This document shows, in pieces, positions 34,601-45,955 of a DNA stretch of 64,000 bases. The DNA is from Maylandia zebra (lineage: Eukaryota > Chordata > Actinopteri > Cichliformes > Cichlidae), in NCBI RefSeq assembly GCF_041146795.1, contig NC_135170.1:36666659-36730658 (forward strand), in the 5' to 3' direction. Under the pieces are notes generated by a model. That model saw only the letters and a program-made list of their open reading frames with translations. It was not told the DNA's origin and searched no databases. How positions within the stretch are numbered: position 1 is the first letter of the stretch; each line of letters starts with the position of its first letter. The translations under genes and the position numbers were made by a program.

Positions 34601-37600
34601 ACCACCAGACTGTTAAATGGAGAAACCTTTTGAATGCAAGCGCAATGACGCACACAGGTGTGCACACAGGTGTTCAGACACACTATCTTCCTTGGCTGCT
34701 GCCTCTAAGCATACCATGCGTGGTTGGTCTTGTGTGCTGGTCAGTAACATTCAATAGTTATTAGTTATTGTTACTTATACTTATCTAGATGTTGCTGTGG
34801 TCTCCCTGTTGTGTTGTTCTCTTCTTGCTTGTTTTCTTTTTTTCTTCCAGCTGATTTTTAGTCTTTTCTCTCTGCCCCTCTTCCTCTCGCCTTTTCTCAA
34901 ACTTGCCTTGCATCTTTCCTTTTCCTATTATCCCCCATCATGTCTGTTCCGATTGTAATAACTAAATAACTAAACAACGAACTAAAAAAATAATAATATA
35001 ATTAACCAATAATAATAAAGATCAATCACGTAGACCAGTATGGCGAAGCTGCAATGATCCACTTGGAAACATAAATCCGCTGGGCAATAATAATTCTGAT
35101 TGCTGCCAAACGAGACAGGCACGAAGTACAAGTAATTTATTGTACCCAAGTACAATTTTCAGCTATCTGTTCTTTACTTGTTTGTTCATAAACCTGCTGC
35201 TAAACAAACTGGAGGTCAGAAGCAGGTCATGTGATCACAGCCTGTACAGTAAGAAAATCTACTCCAGCTCTATTTTCGCTGAACCTTGCAGCTGATTTTA
35301 GGTTCCTGCTGAATCCACTTTGACCCCTGACTGTGCGCATTTTCCTGTCAATATATAAAATAAAGATTGTTTTTCCTTCTTTAAACTAAAGTCAGACTAA
35401 AGTTTGTATTCCCCTCAACTAATATTACTTTATCTTTATGTTAACACTACACAGGGTTCAGTGAGCTTTGCACAAGAAAACAGAAATGTCCTCTAAAGAC
35501 ACTACTCTTCATTTCTCAGTCTGAGTACATTTTTACTTTTACTAGATGAAAGTAAAAATCAGTGTTTCCAGTTCTCCAAGCACTAAGGAAAGGAGTTTCA
35601 ATGCTACCTTACTTGCTTCCTTTAGCAGAGGATACGCTGGTCCATCCTTTGCAATGGGCCATCTGACCATTCATGAAAGAAACAATTTAAAAGAGTGGCG
35701 CAGCTCGTATGTATATTAACTGTAGTTGGATGTCCATGCCATAACTTGATGAAAATTTTTGAATTTTGTTAAACTCACAGCTGAACATCACACTGCTGGA
35801 ATAAAAATTACTTTTCTTTGAGCTGTTGCTGCATGAAGAACAAAGTTCTCCAGATTATATTAACTGATAAACGTTTACGCTTCTGTGGGGTCAGTTTGCA
35901 TTGTTAATGTCTTTTGCAGTATTGCAGCCTTTAAGATTATCACAGATTCATGTTTACTTCGGGTTGGCTGGGATAAACGTGGAATAGAGTAAATTTCACT
36001 GCAGTCACAGGAATCGTTCTACGGGATGACAGCAGCTAATTATAAGAAAACAAGACGCATTTAATTTTATTGGCTGCGGCAGATTTATTAAGCAGGGCAA
36101 ATTATTGTGATGCCACAGGTGATCTACTAACTTTCTCCTGAATTTCTCCGCAATTTAATGGCTCATAAATCCACAAACCAGAACAGGGAGAGTGTTGGGC
36201 CCATTAATCAAAAGAATAACTCAGGTTGTACACATGTGTTTCTCTCAAAAACAGTGCAGCAATTTAGATAAATGAGAGGAAGCCGAAGGAGAGTCAGCAC
36301 GCTTTTAAGCAAGTTCTTCTGGCAGAACTCTCCGGGCATGTGCAGAGGGTCCTGAGGACTGAGACTCAGGTGGAGCTCAGAGATTATTCAGAGGAGAGCT
36401 GCATTAGTGCAAACTCTGTGTCAAACAGCTGACCTGCATGATGTGCAGAAGAAGAAAAGACTGCAGTCCCGTTACTGTTATGGTACCACAATTGTAAATG
36501 CGCAGATTGCTGTTCGGACTTGGCCAGGACTTGCATATTGCAATATTAAATCTAACACAGTAACATGAATTCATTAATAGCAGCTTTGTCACTGACATTT
36601 GTTATACTAGGGACCTTTGGCATCCAACGTATGTAAAGATTACATCAGGACACGTCTGCTTCTCGTTCTTTCCGAGCATACCTGAGAGTGTCCAGTCTCC
36701 AGTTTGGATCATTCAGTCGAGCAGACAGCACATCTGCTGCCGTGTCACCTGGATGATTGTAGCTCAGGTCCAGCTCTCTCATATGTGAAGGGTTGGTGCT
36801 CAGAGCCGAGGCCAGAGAAGCACAGCCTTCCTCTGTGACCATGCAGCCTGACAGCCTGAAAATCATGAATAACATTTCATTTTTAAGCTGAAGAATTAAA
36901 AAAAATGTATTATCAAAAATCTGCAAAGAATACTATGTTTTGTTTTTTAATGATAATGACTAACTTGAGAATCTCAAGTACACAGTGTGGACTCCGCAGT
37001 CCAGTGGACAGTAATGTCACTCCTGAATCCTGAAGATCGTTGTTACTCATATCCAGCTCTCTCAAACTAGAGGACTGGCAGCTGAGAGCTGAAGACAAAG
37101 CTTCACAGCTTCTCCATGACAGCTTGCAGCCACTCAGCCTGATGACAAACAGACAAAACTTAAACACTTAAAACATGCAAAGAATTTCTGCTTTTGTGAC
37201 CACAAGTCACACTGCTTCATTTTAAAATAGTCCGACTAGGAGTAGCTGCATATGCATTTTTAAGAAATGGATATCTGCACTGTTGATGGTTCAATACACA
37301 AATCCAGCCTCACTGGGTCACAAGCTCGCACACTCATAGTGTTACTCTGTTCCCAAATGGGAACGTTCAATCTGGAAGAACCTTCAATATAAAATCTGTG
37401 CCAAATCAAACATGTAGGTCTGACCCACATATCTCCAACCTTCCTTTATATCAAACATCCTTGAAAGAGTAGTTGTCAAACAGCTAACAGATCATCTGCA
37501 GAGGCTTATTTGAAGAGTTTCAGTCAGGTTTCAGAGCTCATCACAGCACAGAAACAGCTTTAGTGAAGGTTACAAATGATCTTCTTATGGCCTCTGACAG

Positions 37601-40600
37601 TGGACTCATCTCTGTGCTTGTCCTGCTAGACCTCAGTGCAGCGTTCGATACTGTCGACCATAATATCCTATTAGAGCGATTAGAACATGCTGTAGGTATT
37701 ACAGGTACTGCGCTGCAGTGGTTTGTATCATATCTATCTAATAGACTCCAGTTTGTGCATGTAAATGGAGAGTCCTCTTCACACACTGAGGTTAATTATG
37801 GAGTTCCACAGGGTTCAGTGCTAGGACCAATTCTGTTTACATTATACATGCTTCCCTTAGGCAGCATCATTAGAAGACATAGCATACATTTAGAGACCTG
37901 GATGGCTGCTAACTTTCTGCTTCTTAATTCAGATCAAACTGAGGTTATTGTACTCGGCCCTGAAAAGCTTAGAAATATGGTCTCTAAGCAGATTCTTACT
38001 CTGGATGGCATTACCTTGGCCTCCAGTAACACTGTGAGGAACCCTGGAGTCATTTTTGACCAGGACATGTCCTTCAACGCACATATTAAACAAATATGTA
38101 AGACTGCGTTCTTCCATTTGTGCAACATCTCTAAAGTTAGAAATATCCTGTCTCAGAGTGACGCTGAAAAACTAGTTCATGCATTTATTACTTCCAGGCT
38201 GGACGACTGTAATTCATTATTATCAGGAAGTCCTAAAAACTCCCTGAAAAGCCTTCAGCTGATCCAAAATGCTGCAGCAAGAGTCCTGACAGGGACTAGA
38301 AAGAGAGAGCAGATTTCTCCTGTTTTGGCTTCCTGTTAAATCCAGAACTGAATTCAAAATCTTTAAAATGTTAAAGATTCCCATGATTCAGTGAGTGTTT
38401 CTTCTTGACTCACTATGTGTTAATAGACCTCTGGGGATCGTGGCTCAGAGTTGGGAGTTCGCCTTGTAATTGGAAGGTTGCCGGTTCGAGCCCCGGCTTG
38501 GACAGTCTCGTCGTTGTGTCCTTGGGCAAGACACTTCATCCGTTGCCTACTGGTGGTGGTCAGAGTGTCCGTCAGCCTCGCCTTTGTCAGTGCGCCCCAG
38601 GGTGGCTGTGCCATCACGTGAGGGTGGATGACTGGATGTGTAAAGCGCTATACAAATACAGGCCATTTACTCTCTGCACTGAATCGTACTTGTTATTAAT
38701 CTCTGGCTCTCTTCCACAGCATGTGTTCATCATCTTACTTTATGTGAGCGAACACCCACTGTAGGTTTTCAGCAAGCTATAAAACTGACATATTCTGTAT
38801 TTACAGCAGCGCAAAGATACCAAAAGCATGATGATAGAGAGGCAGAAACATATCTGTAGGCCTTTTTGTTATTGGACTAGTAAATAACATCATCTTGCTT
38901 GCTGTGACTTATAATGTCAACTCTGTAAGGCCTGTAAGCTGATTTGTTTGGGAGAAGTAACATTATATTTGGTTTCGTGGGTGACTCACTTATCCATGAA
39001 CTTACAGAAGTTTTCTAGAGGTTCTGATCACTGGCAGCAGCCTCAGAAGAGCCTCCTCCGAAGCACAGTATTTCTGCAGGTCAAACACATCCAGATCTTT
39101 TTCTGAGGACAGTAAGATGAAGAGAAGTGTCGACCACTGAGTGGGAGACAGTTTATCTTTGCAGAGACTTCCTGAGCTCAGGTATCGTTGGATCTCCTCC
39201 ACCAGAGAACGATCGTTCAGTTCATTCAGGCAGTGGAACAGGAGGATGCATTGTTCTGGACCAGGATTCTTCCTGATCCTCTTCTTCACATACAGGATTG
39301 CTTTTTGATTGTTATGTGAGCTACTTCTAGTTTGTGTCAGCAGGTCTTGTAGGAGAATCTGATTGGTCTGCAGTGACAGACCGAGGAGAAAGCGAGCAAA
39401 CAAATCCAGGTGACCGTTTGGGCTCTTTAACGCTGTCTTGACTGCATTTTTTTGGATATTCAGAGCCGTAGAAGAGTTTGATTTACTGAAACACGTGAAC
39501 AGACTTTGCACGGTGAGTCGGGGGACAGGCATCACATTTCTGTTGTGGCTGAACAGTGATATGGTCACGTAAACTGCAGCTAGAAACTGATGAATGCTTT
39601 GGTGAGTAAAGCTGAAGATATTCTTCTGGGCCTGTTCCTTCCTTTGTCCACAAACCTGCTTGAAGATCTTTGTGAACAGTCCTGCGTACTTTGACGCTGC
39701 TCTGACATGAATGCCACTGCAGCGCAGCTCCTCCTCAGTAAAGATGGCGTTTCCTCTCAGCAGCTGGTGAAAAGCCAGTTCAGCCAATGACATAATGTAC
39801 CGAATGCACTTTTCTGGGACATGCTTCTGCTTTGTGTGGTTAATCTCAACCATCAGGAAGTGGATGTACATCTCAGTCAGGGTGTTGGGCAGCTCTCGTC
39901 CCTTGCTGGTTTTCAGCACATCCTCCAGAACTGCAGCTGTGATCCAGCAGAAGACTGGGATGTGGCACATGATGTGTAGTCCTTGGGATGTGTTGATGTG
40001 GGCCACCATCCTGTTGGCCTGCTCCGCATCTTGGAATCTTTTTCTGAAGTAGTCCTCCTTCTGAGGGTCAGTGAACCCTCTGACCTCCGTCACTCTGTGA
40101 ACGTACTGAGGGGGAATTCGATTGGCTGCTGCAGGTCGTGTGGTTATCCAGAGGCGAGCAGAGGGAAGCAGTTTGCCCCTGATGAGGTTGGTCAGAAGCA
40201 CTTCTACTCCGGCTGACTTTGTCACGTCAGTAGACTTCTCTGTTTTTCCTGTGAAGTCGAGCTGAAGGCGGCTTTGATCCAGTCCATCAAACACAAACAG
40301 AAGTCTGAACTCACTTGTGTCTCTGGAGTTCTGTGAACTTGTGAAAATGTCATTTAAAGTCTCTTCTTTGATACCACTGGCTGAAAAATATGGGATACAT
40401 GTATGGATGAGCTCTGCCAGGCTAAATGTTTCTCCTTGCCATAAACCCATCTGCTGACAGTCAAAGGGGAAGATCAGATGTAAGTCTTGATTGGTTCTTT
40501 TTTCAGCCCAGTCCAACAAAAACTTCTTAACAAGGGATGATTTGCCAATTCCTGCTATCCCACTGGTCAGCACTGTCCTCACAGCCGTGCCCTCACTAGA

Positions 40601-41717
40601 AAACAGTTGGAAGAGGTCACTGGGTTTAACCGCCCTCTCTGACTCGAGGTCAGCCAGTCTGACCTCTTGTTGTGAGTCTGTGGTCCGTCTCTCTGTAATA
40701 AACAGCTCTGGGGTCACGTCATACAAACGTTCCTCATTCTGCTTCTCGAGGGCCTCCTGAGCACACCTGAAGATGTTCTGGAGCTCAGACTGCAGCGCGA
40801 CTTGGTACGATGTTTCAGGTTGTGGAGGCGGAGCTGCTGGCATGCATCTCACATCTGTGGGGAGCAAAGACACACCCATGAAAAGTCTGCTGTGGGAAAT
40901 ACCAACACAACAACCTGTTTGTGCGCATGCAGCCTCCTACAGTTTACAGTCATCCTTTAAACTTTGTTAAGCGTAGCTTTTTACTTCTTTGTTTGCGTTA
41001 TTTAGTTATATTTTGTAACTTTGTAATAAATAGTATTGTTTATTTAGCTCAGTTAGCTACTCTTCTTACTGTCTCAGAGCAACGGAGACCCCATGATTTC
41101 CTCTTGGGCTCATTAAAGAGTTCTGATTCAGATATTTCCCTGTAACAGCATCATCTCTGTGGTGAGATGGGAGTCTGAGCTGAAAGATACTCTAGAACGA
41201 GTCTCCTGAAGACGGGTTGGACTCTGTGAGAGCTGCAGGGCACAGCTTGCTGTCTGTATGCTGTCTCCCCCCTGATGGTTCAGAGGGTTGTTTCATATTG
41301 TAAAGATCTCACAGTACTATACTGTACCAACAGGGCACTTCTCCCTCAGACTGCAGTCTCTCTGGTTCCAGAGTCTTCAGCTTTCCAAACCTGAAGCTCC
41401 TCTTCTGGTTCCACAGCACATAGTTGGGGCTGGATCAGGTGACCCTGAATCCTCTCTTAGTTATGCTGCAATAGCTCTAGACTAAGTATGTAGGTGTGTG
41501 TGAGTGTATGAGATATTTTAATGTGGAGTTCAGTTTGCCTCAACTGCTTCAGAAGCCGTGTCAGCTGACTGACCTGCTTCCATGACTCACCTTCAGGTCC
41601 TAAGTCAGTGCTGGATAAACTTTCCACCTGATCCTTTGTTTCCATCTCCTTAAAATCTTTGAGCTCGCTGTCTCCCAGCTCCTCCAGCGCTTCCACCAAC
41701 TCTGTTGGTGTTGCCAT
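31649..41717 (-). CDS. fish-type NLR: FISNA-NACHT-LRR-B30.2 protein
   Basis: Exons in transcript order: 41717-41591, 40854-39006, 37138-36965, 36855-36682, 34107-34061 and 32223-31649. Phases match at every junction and the sum is 2946 nt (981 residues plus stop). Exon 1 (42 residues, [20 protein letters not shown]) resembles only the first helix or so of a pyrin-like death-fold domain. Exon 2 has a FISNA region (about residues 60-130), Walker [10 protein letters not shown] (about 142-150), Walker [10 protein letters not shown] (about 228-236), then winged-helix and helical regions. Exons 3 and 4 are 174 nt each and encode leucine-rich repeats ([17 protein letters not shown] and [16 protein letters not shown]). 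Exon 5 is a 47-nt linker ([15 protein letters not shown]). Exon 6 is PRY-SPRY ([28 protein letters not shown]). Members are thought to be cytosolic innate sensors, greatly expanded in fish. The ligand is unknown. Introns carry L2, SINE and MITE insertions. The exact orthologue (NLRC3-like or NLRP-like) cannot be set from here. Confidence 0.92.
31851..31882 (-). repeat. in-frame poly-Ser repeat in the B30.2 exon
   Basis: A short hexamer-like array (GATGAG units on the plus strand) encodes eight consecutive Ser between KEMYFP and [10 protein letters not shown], in a loop between SPRY strands. Confidence 0.85.
32440..32783 (+). mobile_element. LINE reverse-transcriptase remnant plus L2-like tail start
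   Basis: Across frames I read [14 protein letters not shown] (polymerase PxGS motif), then [10 protein letters not shown] where FADDTN is expected, and RNKVPLNQN. The middle is deleted. From about 32740 the text (GATTCCCATGATGCACTGGG) is the L2-like 3' UTR also seen at 38379. Lies in NLR intron 5. Confidence 0.7.
32784..33662. mobile_element. MITE B, about 880 bp, nested in an L2-like 3' UTR
   Basis: Left end GTGTCCAGATTCACGGGCTG at about 32786 and right end the reverse complement (CATGAATCTGGACAC ending near 33675), with TIR similarity of more than 30 bp including CATCCTCCTGAGG. CACTCACT occurs on both sides, suggesting an 8-bp target duplication, but the exact boundary is ambiguous by several bases. 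The interior at about 33000-33180 is homologous, inverted, to MITE A. The interrupted L2 tail resumes with ACTATGTGTTAACAGACC. Confidence 0.8.
33676..34015 (+). mobile_element. L2-like LINE 3' UTR, continuation
   Basis: Carries GATGGCCCCGCCCCTCCCTG, CTGTTAAAAGGGAGTTTTTC and CGCCAAAGTGCTGCTCACAG, then ends in AAATAAAATTGAATTCAAT. The same tail is found at 38671 onward (partial) and at 63855-64000. Confidence 0.85.
34440..34990 (+). repeat. unclassified interspersed repeat X, copy 3
   Basis: Shares AATGGAGAAACCTTTTGAAT, CACACAGGTGTGCACACAGG, CTTGGCTGCTGCCTCTAAGC and AACATTCAATAGTTATTAGT with the other copies, and extends to a pyrimidine-rich end followed by an A-rich tail near 34960-35010. Lies in NLR intron 4. 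Confidence 0.72.
34991..36681. other. NLR intron 4, no element recognised
   Basis: AT-rich intron sequence without recognisable coding or repeat families. Confidence 0.5.
37440..38432 (+). mobile_element. L2-like LINE reverse transcriptase with core deletion
   Basis: The frame 37563-38339 reads [20 protein letters not shown] (motif A), [20 protein letters not shown] (motif B), then jumps from [12 protein letters not shown] to [20 protein letters not shown]. The roughly 40 residues that carry the YADD catalytic motif are lost in frame. Downstream blocks [15 protein letters not shown] and [12 protein letters not shown] are present, then a premature stop after QISPVLASC. Upstream similarity starts near 37440 in another frame. 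It lies in the NLR intron between NACHT and LRR exons, on the strand opposite to the gene. Confidence 0.87.
38433..38670 (+). mobile_element. tRNA-derived SINE nested in the L2-like 3' UTR
   Basis: Head with A-box-like TGGCTCAGAGTTGGGAG and B-box GGTTCGAGCCCC, then CCTTGGGCAAGACACTTCAT and tail AAAGCGCTATACAAATACAG. It splits the L2-like tail between AATAGACCTCT and TCTCTGCACTGAATCG; the intact version at 33683-33710 reads through. The target duplication is only about 3 bp, so boundaries are approximate. Confidence 0.88.
38671..39005 (+). other. L2-like tail remainder and NLR intron
   Basis: To about 38720 the text continues the interrupted L2-like 3' UTR (CTCTCTTCCACAGCATGTG). Beyond that is ordinary intron up to the NACHT exon donor at 39005-39000. 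Confidence 0.6.
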
Positions 41718-42359
41718 CCTTGGTCCTGTCAGGAATCAGGAGATGTCTGTTTGTCTTCACATGTAACACATCTGTACATTTGGATCAATGAGAATAAAAT
41801 AAACCCATGCGTTAGACACAGCCCACTTCAGACGGCTTTTACTTTACGGCTTTACGGTTTTTAAACTAGACTGTTCAGTGTAATAATGAACAATCCTTCC
41901 AAACCACTCGTGTGTCTCACATGTGGTTTTAGTGTCAGTTTCACAGAAGAAATGAAAAGTTTCACCTCTGTCGACGTCTTCTTCAGACGCTTAGTAATCC
42001 AGACAGATCAATGCCACATTGCATCAAATCGTTTGCATTCATTTGTTGCCAGTTGAACATCAGTTTAATAAGTTCTTTGAAGCAGTCGCAAAATCAGAAC
42101 TTTCATTACCTGCCCGTGTTTCTGGTTTATATCGAGGATATGATGAAATAGACTATTGCACCTGAGAAATAACCTGAGGCAGCTGCGTGGGAGTCATGAT
42201 AATAACAGGAAAGGTTCTTCCTTCATTACCTCCTTTAGTAAGGATACACTGCTGCCCCAATGTTGTGACACAATTTGATATTTCATCATTTGTACAAATT
42301 TTTTTTTAACATAACAGACAAAGTGATGTTAATCATATAAATGTTCAATAACAATGTTA
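41718..42359. other. NLR 5' flank
   Basis: Sequence upstream of the NLR start codon. There is no clear promoter motif that I would defend and no other gene. Confidence 0.4.
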
Positions 42360-43395
42360 CGCTGTGCGGCAGGCAGGACGTAGGACCCAAATGCAGGACT
42401 CGAGCATGCAAAGGTCTCTTAAAGCTGCAGCTTTATTTGCTGCGAACACTTGAATGCAGGATATAAGAAACAAAACATAATGACCGAGAGCTGGGAAACC
42501 AGGAACTCAAGAGAACAGAAACTAGAAAACAAAGAAACTAGAAAACTAGGAACTGACGAGAAAACAAACAGACCGACAGCATGGAGGGAACATCCAGCAC
42601 AGAGGGAACAGCTGGAAACACAGCTGGGACTAATCAGAGCCGGTTAATGAGATGGTGGGAAAGCAAAACACTGAACACAGGAAACAAGATCATCAAAGTA
42701 AAACAGGAAACACAAGAGACACCCACAAAGACACAGAATGACACTTACTGAGGAGACACAGGAAACACAGAGGAAAGGAGGAGCACAAAACAGAAACCAG
42801 GAGACTAAAACTGATAAAGAACAACACAGAAGCACTGGGTAAGCAACCCAGGACCAGGACACAAACACTGTGTTTCATGCTGTGACCTGTTGTTGAGTCA
42901 CTGAATGTGAACATCGCTGTAAGAAATGACAGTAACCTGTAAGGTCTCCAAACCCAAATGATCTTAAATCAAAGGGAGTCTAAGCTTCTTTACAATTCAG
43001 TCTGCATCAGTCAGTTGTTGGAATTAATTGAAATGTTGATTTGAACCACAGCCAGCATCCAGCCACAGGCAGCTCATTCACAAGGAGACAACATAGAGCA
43101 CACACCGAAACCCAGACTAAGACACATGAAACAGGACACAGGGATGATTACGAGAAGTGACAGACACAGGGCAAAGATGTCATTACAATAACTACAATAA
43201 GTGCACCTGTTATAAGTATAATAAGTATTAAATACATACACAAGAGAAGACAGGCAAACCAGACAGACATGGTGGCGTGGCTGGGGAGATAGAGAGGATA
43301 ACAAAACATGAACGCAGGACACAGGACTGAGCCCAGAAGCTGAGGACGTCCCACAGAGATGAGACTGGGAACACACTGCAAATGTAAGGGAACTA
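42360..43395. repeat. A-rich interspersed repeat, unclassified
   Basis: Long purine-rich text made of loosely repeated ACACAGGAAACA and GAACTAGAAAAC-like words, beginning GGCAGGACGTAGGACCCAAA. The style matches a common fish repeat that starts with GACCCAAATGCAGGACTC, but I cannot name the family. Minus-strand open frames (Ser/Cys/Leu-rich) are composition shadows. Confidence 0.45.
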
Positions 43396-43401
43396 AGGCA
43401 G

Positions 43402-43490
43402 CGGTCCCCAAGCCCCGGGCCTCGGACTCGTACCGGTCCGTGAGTCGTTTGGTACGGGGCCGCGAGAGTTGAGGCTCAGCACTGCTGCTG
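43402..43490 (-). mobile_element. hAT MITE end, same family as 51716-51933
   Basis: CAGCGGTCCCCAAGCCCCGG, CGGACTCGTACCGGTCCGTG and AGTCGTTTGGTACGG match the reverse complement of the right half of the 218-bp element at 51716-51933. I do not find a clear opposite end, so this is a partial copy. Confidence 0.75.
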
Positions 43491-45090
43491 AGCACTGCTG
43501 CGCTGTTTCCTGCTTATTACACAGAAACTGCCACATGTAACTGAGTGGTAATAACATTCACTGTGCGTTTACACATCCCTCTGCGTTTGGTTGGGGTTAT
43601 TGTAGGATTTTACAATAAAACGTGAGCAGAGGTGACTGTTGTTGTGATTTAAAACTGAATTGTGTAGATTTTTAACACCACTCCTTTATATAATATGCAC
43701 GAATCACCAATGTAAGACTGCACTGAGGCGACATAACATGTGAATTTGTAGTCCATGTTGTTGAATTTCAATCCTGTCACACAGTCTAACATCAGAACAG
43801 TCAGACTCTCTGGCACACCCTTCCTTCATCTCATGACATTTTCTACCAAAGTCAAAGAAAAGTGTTTAAGAGGAGGTATGATTATTTGGATCTCACATGT
43901 CAGTGCTGAGGTCTTCCCGGTGTTGCATTCTACTGAGAGCAACTTTATACCTACATAAGAACAAAAACATCTCTTGGCCTGCAGATAATGACACGCAGCT
44001 CTGTGTTAGACAGTGAGTGTTAGTCACTCTGTGTCCACAGCACTGCAGCAAAAAACCTGACAGGCACTGATACACGTGGAAACGACCAGGCAGGTATACT
44101 CATCATATATGATGTTGTAATTGATATTAGTTGTTGTGCTGCTGGTTTATTGTGTTCTTACCTCCGTGCACGTGTTACACAGTGTGCCTGATGTGCATTA
44201 ATGTTTCTCTAATGTAAAGACGTCGTAATGTTTAAAAATGATTTATGTTTGCAGATGACAGTAATATATTTTATGTTGACAGACCATTAATCAGTAACCG
44301 CTTTGATAAATACTTGACTGCTGAATCTGACCAGACCTGCCTTAGAATACTGTTCAGCCTTTTTAGGTCTACTGCAGACACAAAGCTATTTTTAAAACGC
44401 ATGCAGTCATACTTCCTGAAAATAGTCGGAACATCTCTGTCCATTTGATAAAAACTGTTACATTTTTTGTCAACGTTCGCTCCAATGTTACTCCAGTGTA
44501 ATAATACATCTACACCTGTGGCACACCCCAGGGATCCCTTTGAAGTCCCAAATTGTTGCTCATTCACATGAAATAACTCCGCGTCGCACAACAGCTTGCA
44601 TGAGTGGTTTCCTGTACACTGTGGTTTTCACAGCGAGCCTGCACTGCAGCAGTTTACTGTGTGATTGAAGATTTTGTGAGAGAAAGAAAGAAAGACGTTC
44701 TTTTATCAGCTGACACTTTCATTACACTGAACGGCTTCATAAAAAAGAAAGAAAGAAACACGCAACTTCCAGGAAGCAGCAACAGCTTCCCTACTGACTG
44801 CAGATTTCACACCCATGTTGAATCCAAGGTCACTTCAGTTGGATTCAGGTTTAGAAACATCTGTAGCTCCAGTTTTATTGTTAAAAGAAATGTGAAAAAG
44901 ACTTTACCTGTTTATTCGCTGGAAGTCTGGACTGATGCTCGCTGCTCTGTGAGGGGTACTTAGTTTCAGGAAGTTAACAGATGAAGTGGTTTGGTGTAAC
45001 CACATCCTCTTACTGCAGCTTAAACTGCAGCCTGAGTCATCGTGGGAATTTTTATTATAGATAATAAAAATGAACATTAATAAATCTTTG
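43491..45090. other. no gene; small LINE polymerase-like remnants
   Basis: At 44245-44290 the frame reads FADDSNIFYV, and at about 44516-44560 it reads CGTPQGSL then SPKLLLIHMK. Both resemble reverse-transcriptase motifs but in the wrong order for one element, so they may be scattered pieces. Nothing else recognised. Confidence 0.35.
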
Positions 45091-45094
45091 ACTG

Positions 45095-45362
45095 CACAGA
45101 CAGCAGGTACCTACTAACCGAAGGGTTGGCGATTCGATCCCAGTCTGCTCCAGTCTGCATGCCACATATCCAAGATATGAACCCCATGTTGCTCTGTGAC
45201 GCATCCATCGGCGTGTGAACGTGTGTGAATGTTGGATTGGAACCATCTAGAAACAGCATTGATGGAAGTGCGTGTGTGAATGGGTGAATGTACAAGTTGT
45301 GTAAAGTGCTTTGAGTGTTGAGAGTAGAAAAGCGTTATAGAAGAACCAGTCTGTTTACCACT
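45095..45362 (+). mobile_element. SINE, degenerate
   Basis: B-box-like GGCGATTCGATCCCAG, the middle block ATATCCAAGATATGAACCCC, GTGTGAATGGGTGAATG and tail GTAAAGTGCTTTGAGTG show the family. The head A box is eroded. Confidence 0.72.
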
Positions 45363-45955
45363 TTGCACCAAAGTGCTGCATGGGATTTTGCCATTTTGTG
45401 TTTTTCACTGCAAATTAATTCAAACATATATCATAATATTAATGCACATCTACCTCTGACAACAGTTAACACGCAGCCAATGGGAAGCGCAGCTCAGGCT
45501 ATGGAGGTTGTGCTGCTGACATCTTCACATCTGCAGAGAACAAAGATCAATCCATGGAGAGTCCACCTGAGGAGGGTGCTCAAGGTTTCCATACCTGCTA
45601 ATCATTCTTTAGGCTCTCAAGACTGAAAGGCCTGAAATCAGACAGAACCACTTCTGAGTTTTAACCTTTATTTCTATACAGAAGCTCACTGTTTGATCTT
45701 TGATCAGTGTGAAACTGTGCTGCCACGATATATCAGCAGAGCCGAACAGCTGAAAGCAAACCGTGTCGTGTCAAAAAGAATAAAATAAAAAGGTCATCGG
45801 CCTTCATTAATCATCTTTAATGTTTCTTATTCTGACATTTGTTAAAGGTTGTGTGTCTTTAGCCTTCATGCAAAGTGTTTAGATCAGACTTTTTTGTAAC
45901 TTTTTCAAGATCCACCTGTGCTTGGTTAAACCATACCCTTATTAATCATATATAT
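45363..45955. other. no gene recognised
   Basis: Short frames only; no family resemblance. Confidence 0.4.

Noticed and set aside
42644..43495. Cys/Ser/Leu-rich minus-strand frames resembling membrane proteins
   Set aside because: They come from a purine-rich repeat read on the opposite strand; composition alone explains them.
44245..44590. FADDSNIFYV and CGTPQGSL as one reverse transcriptase
   Set aside because: The two motifs are in the wrong order for one polymerase; scattered LINE pieces at best.
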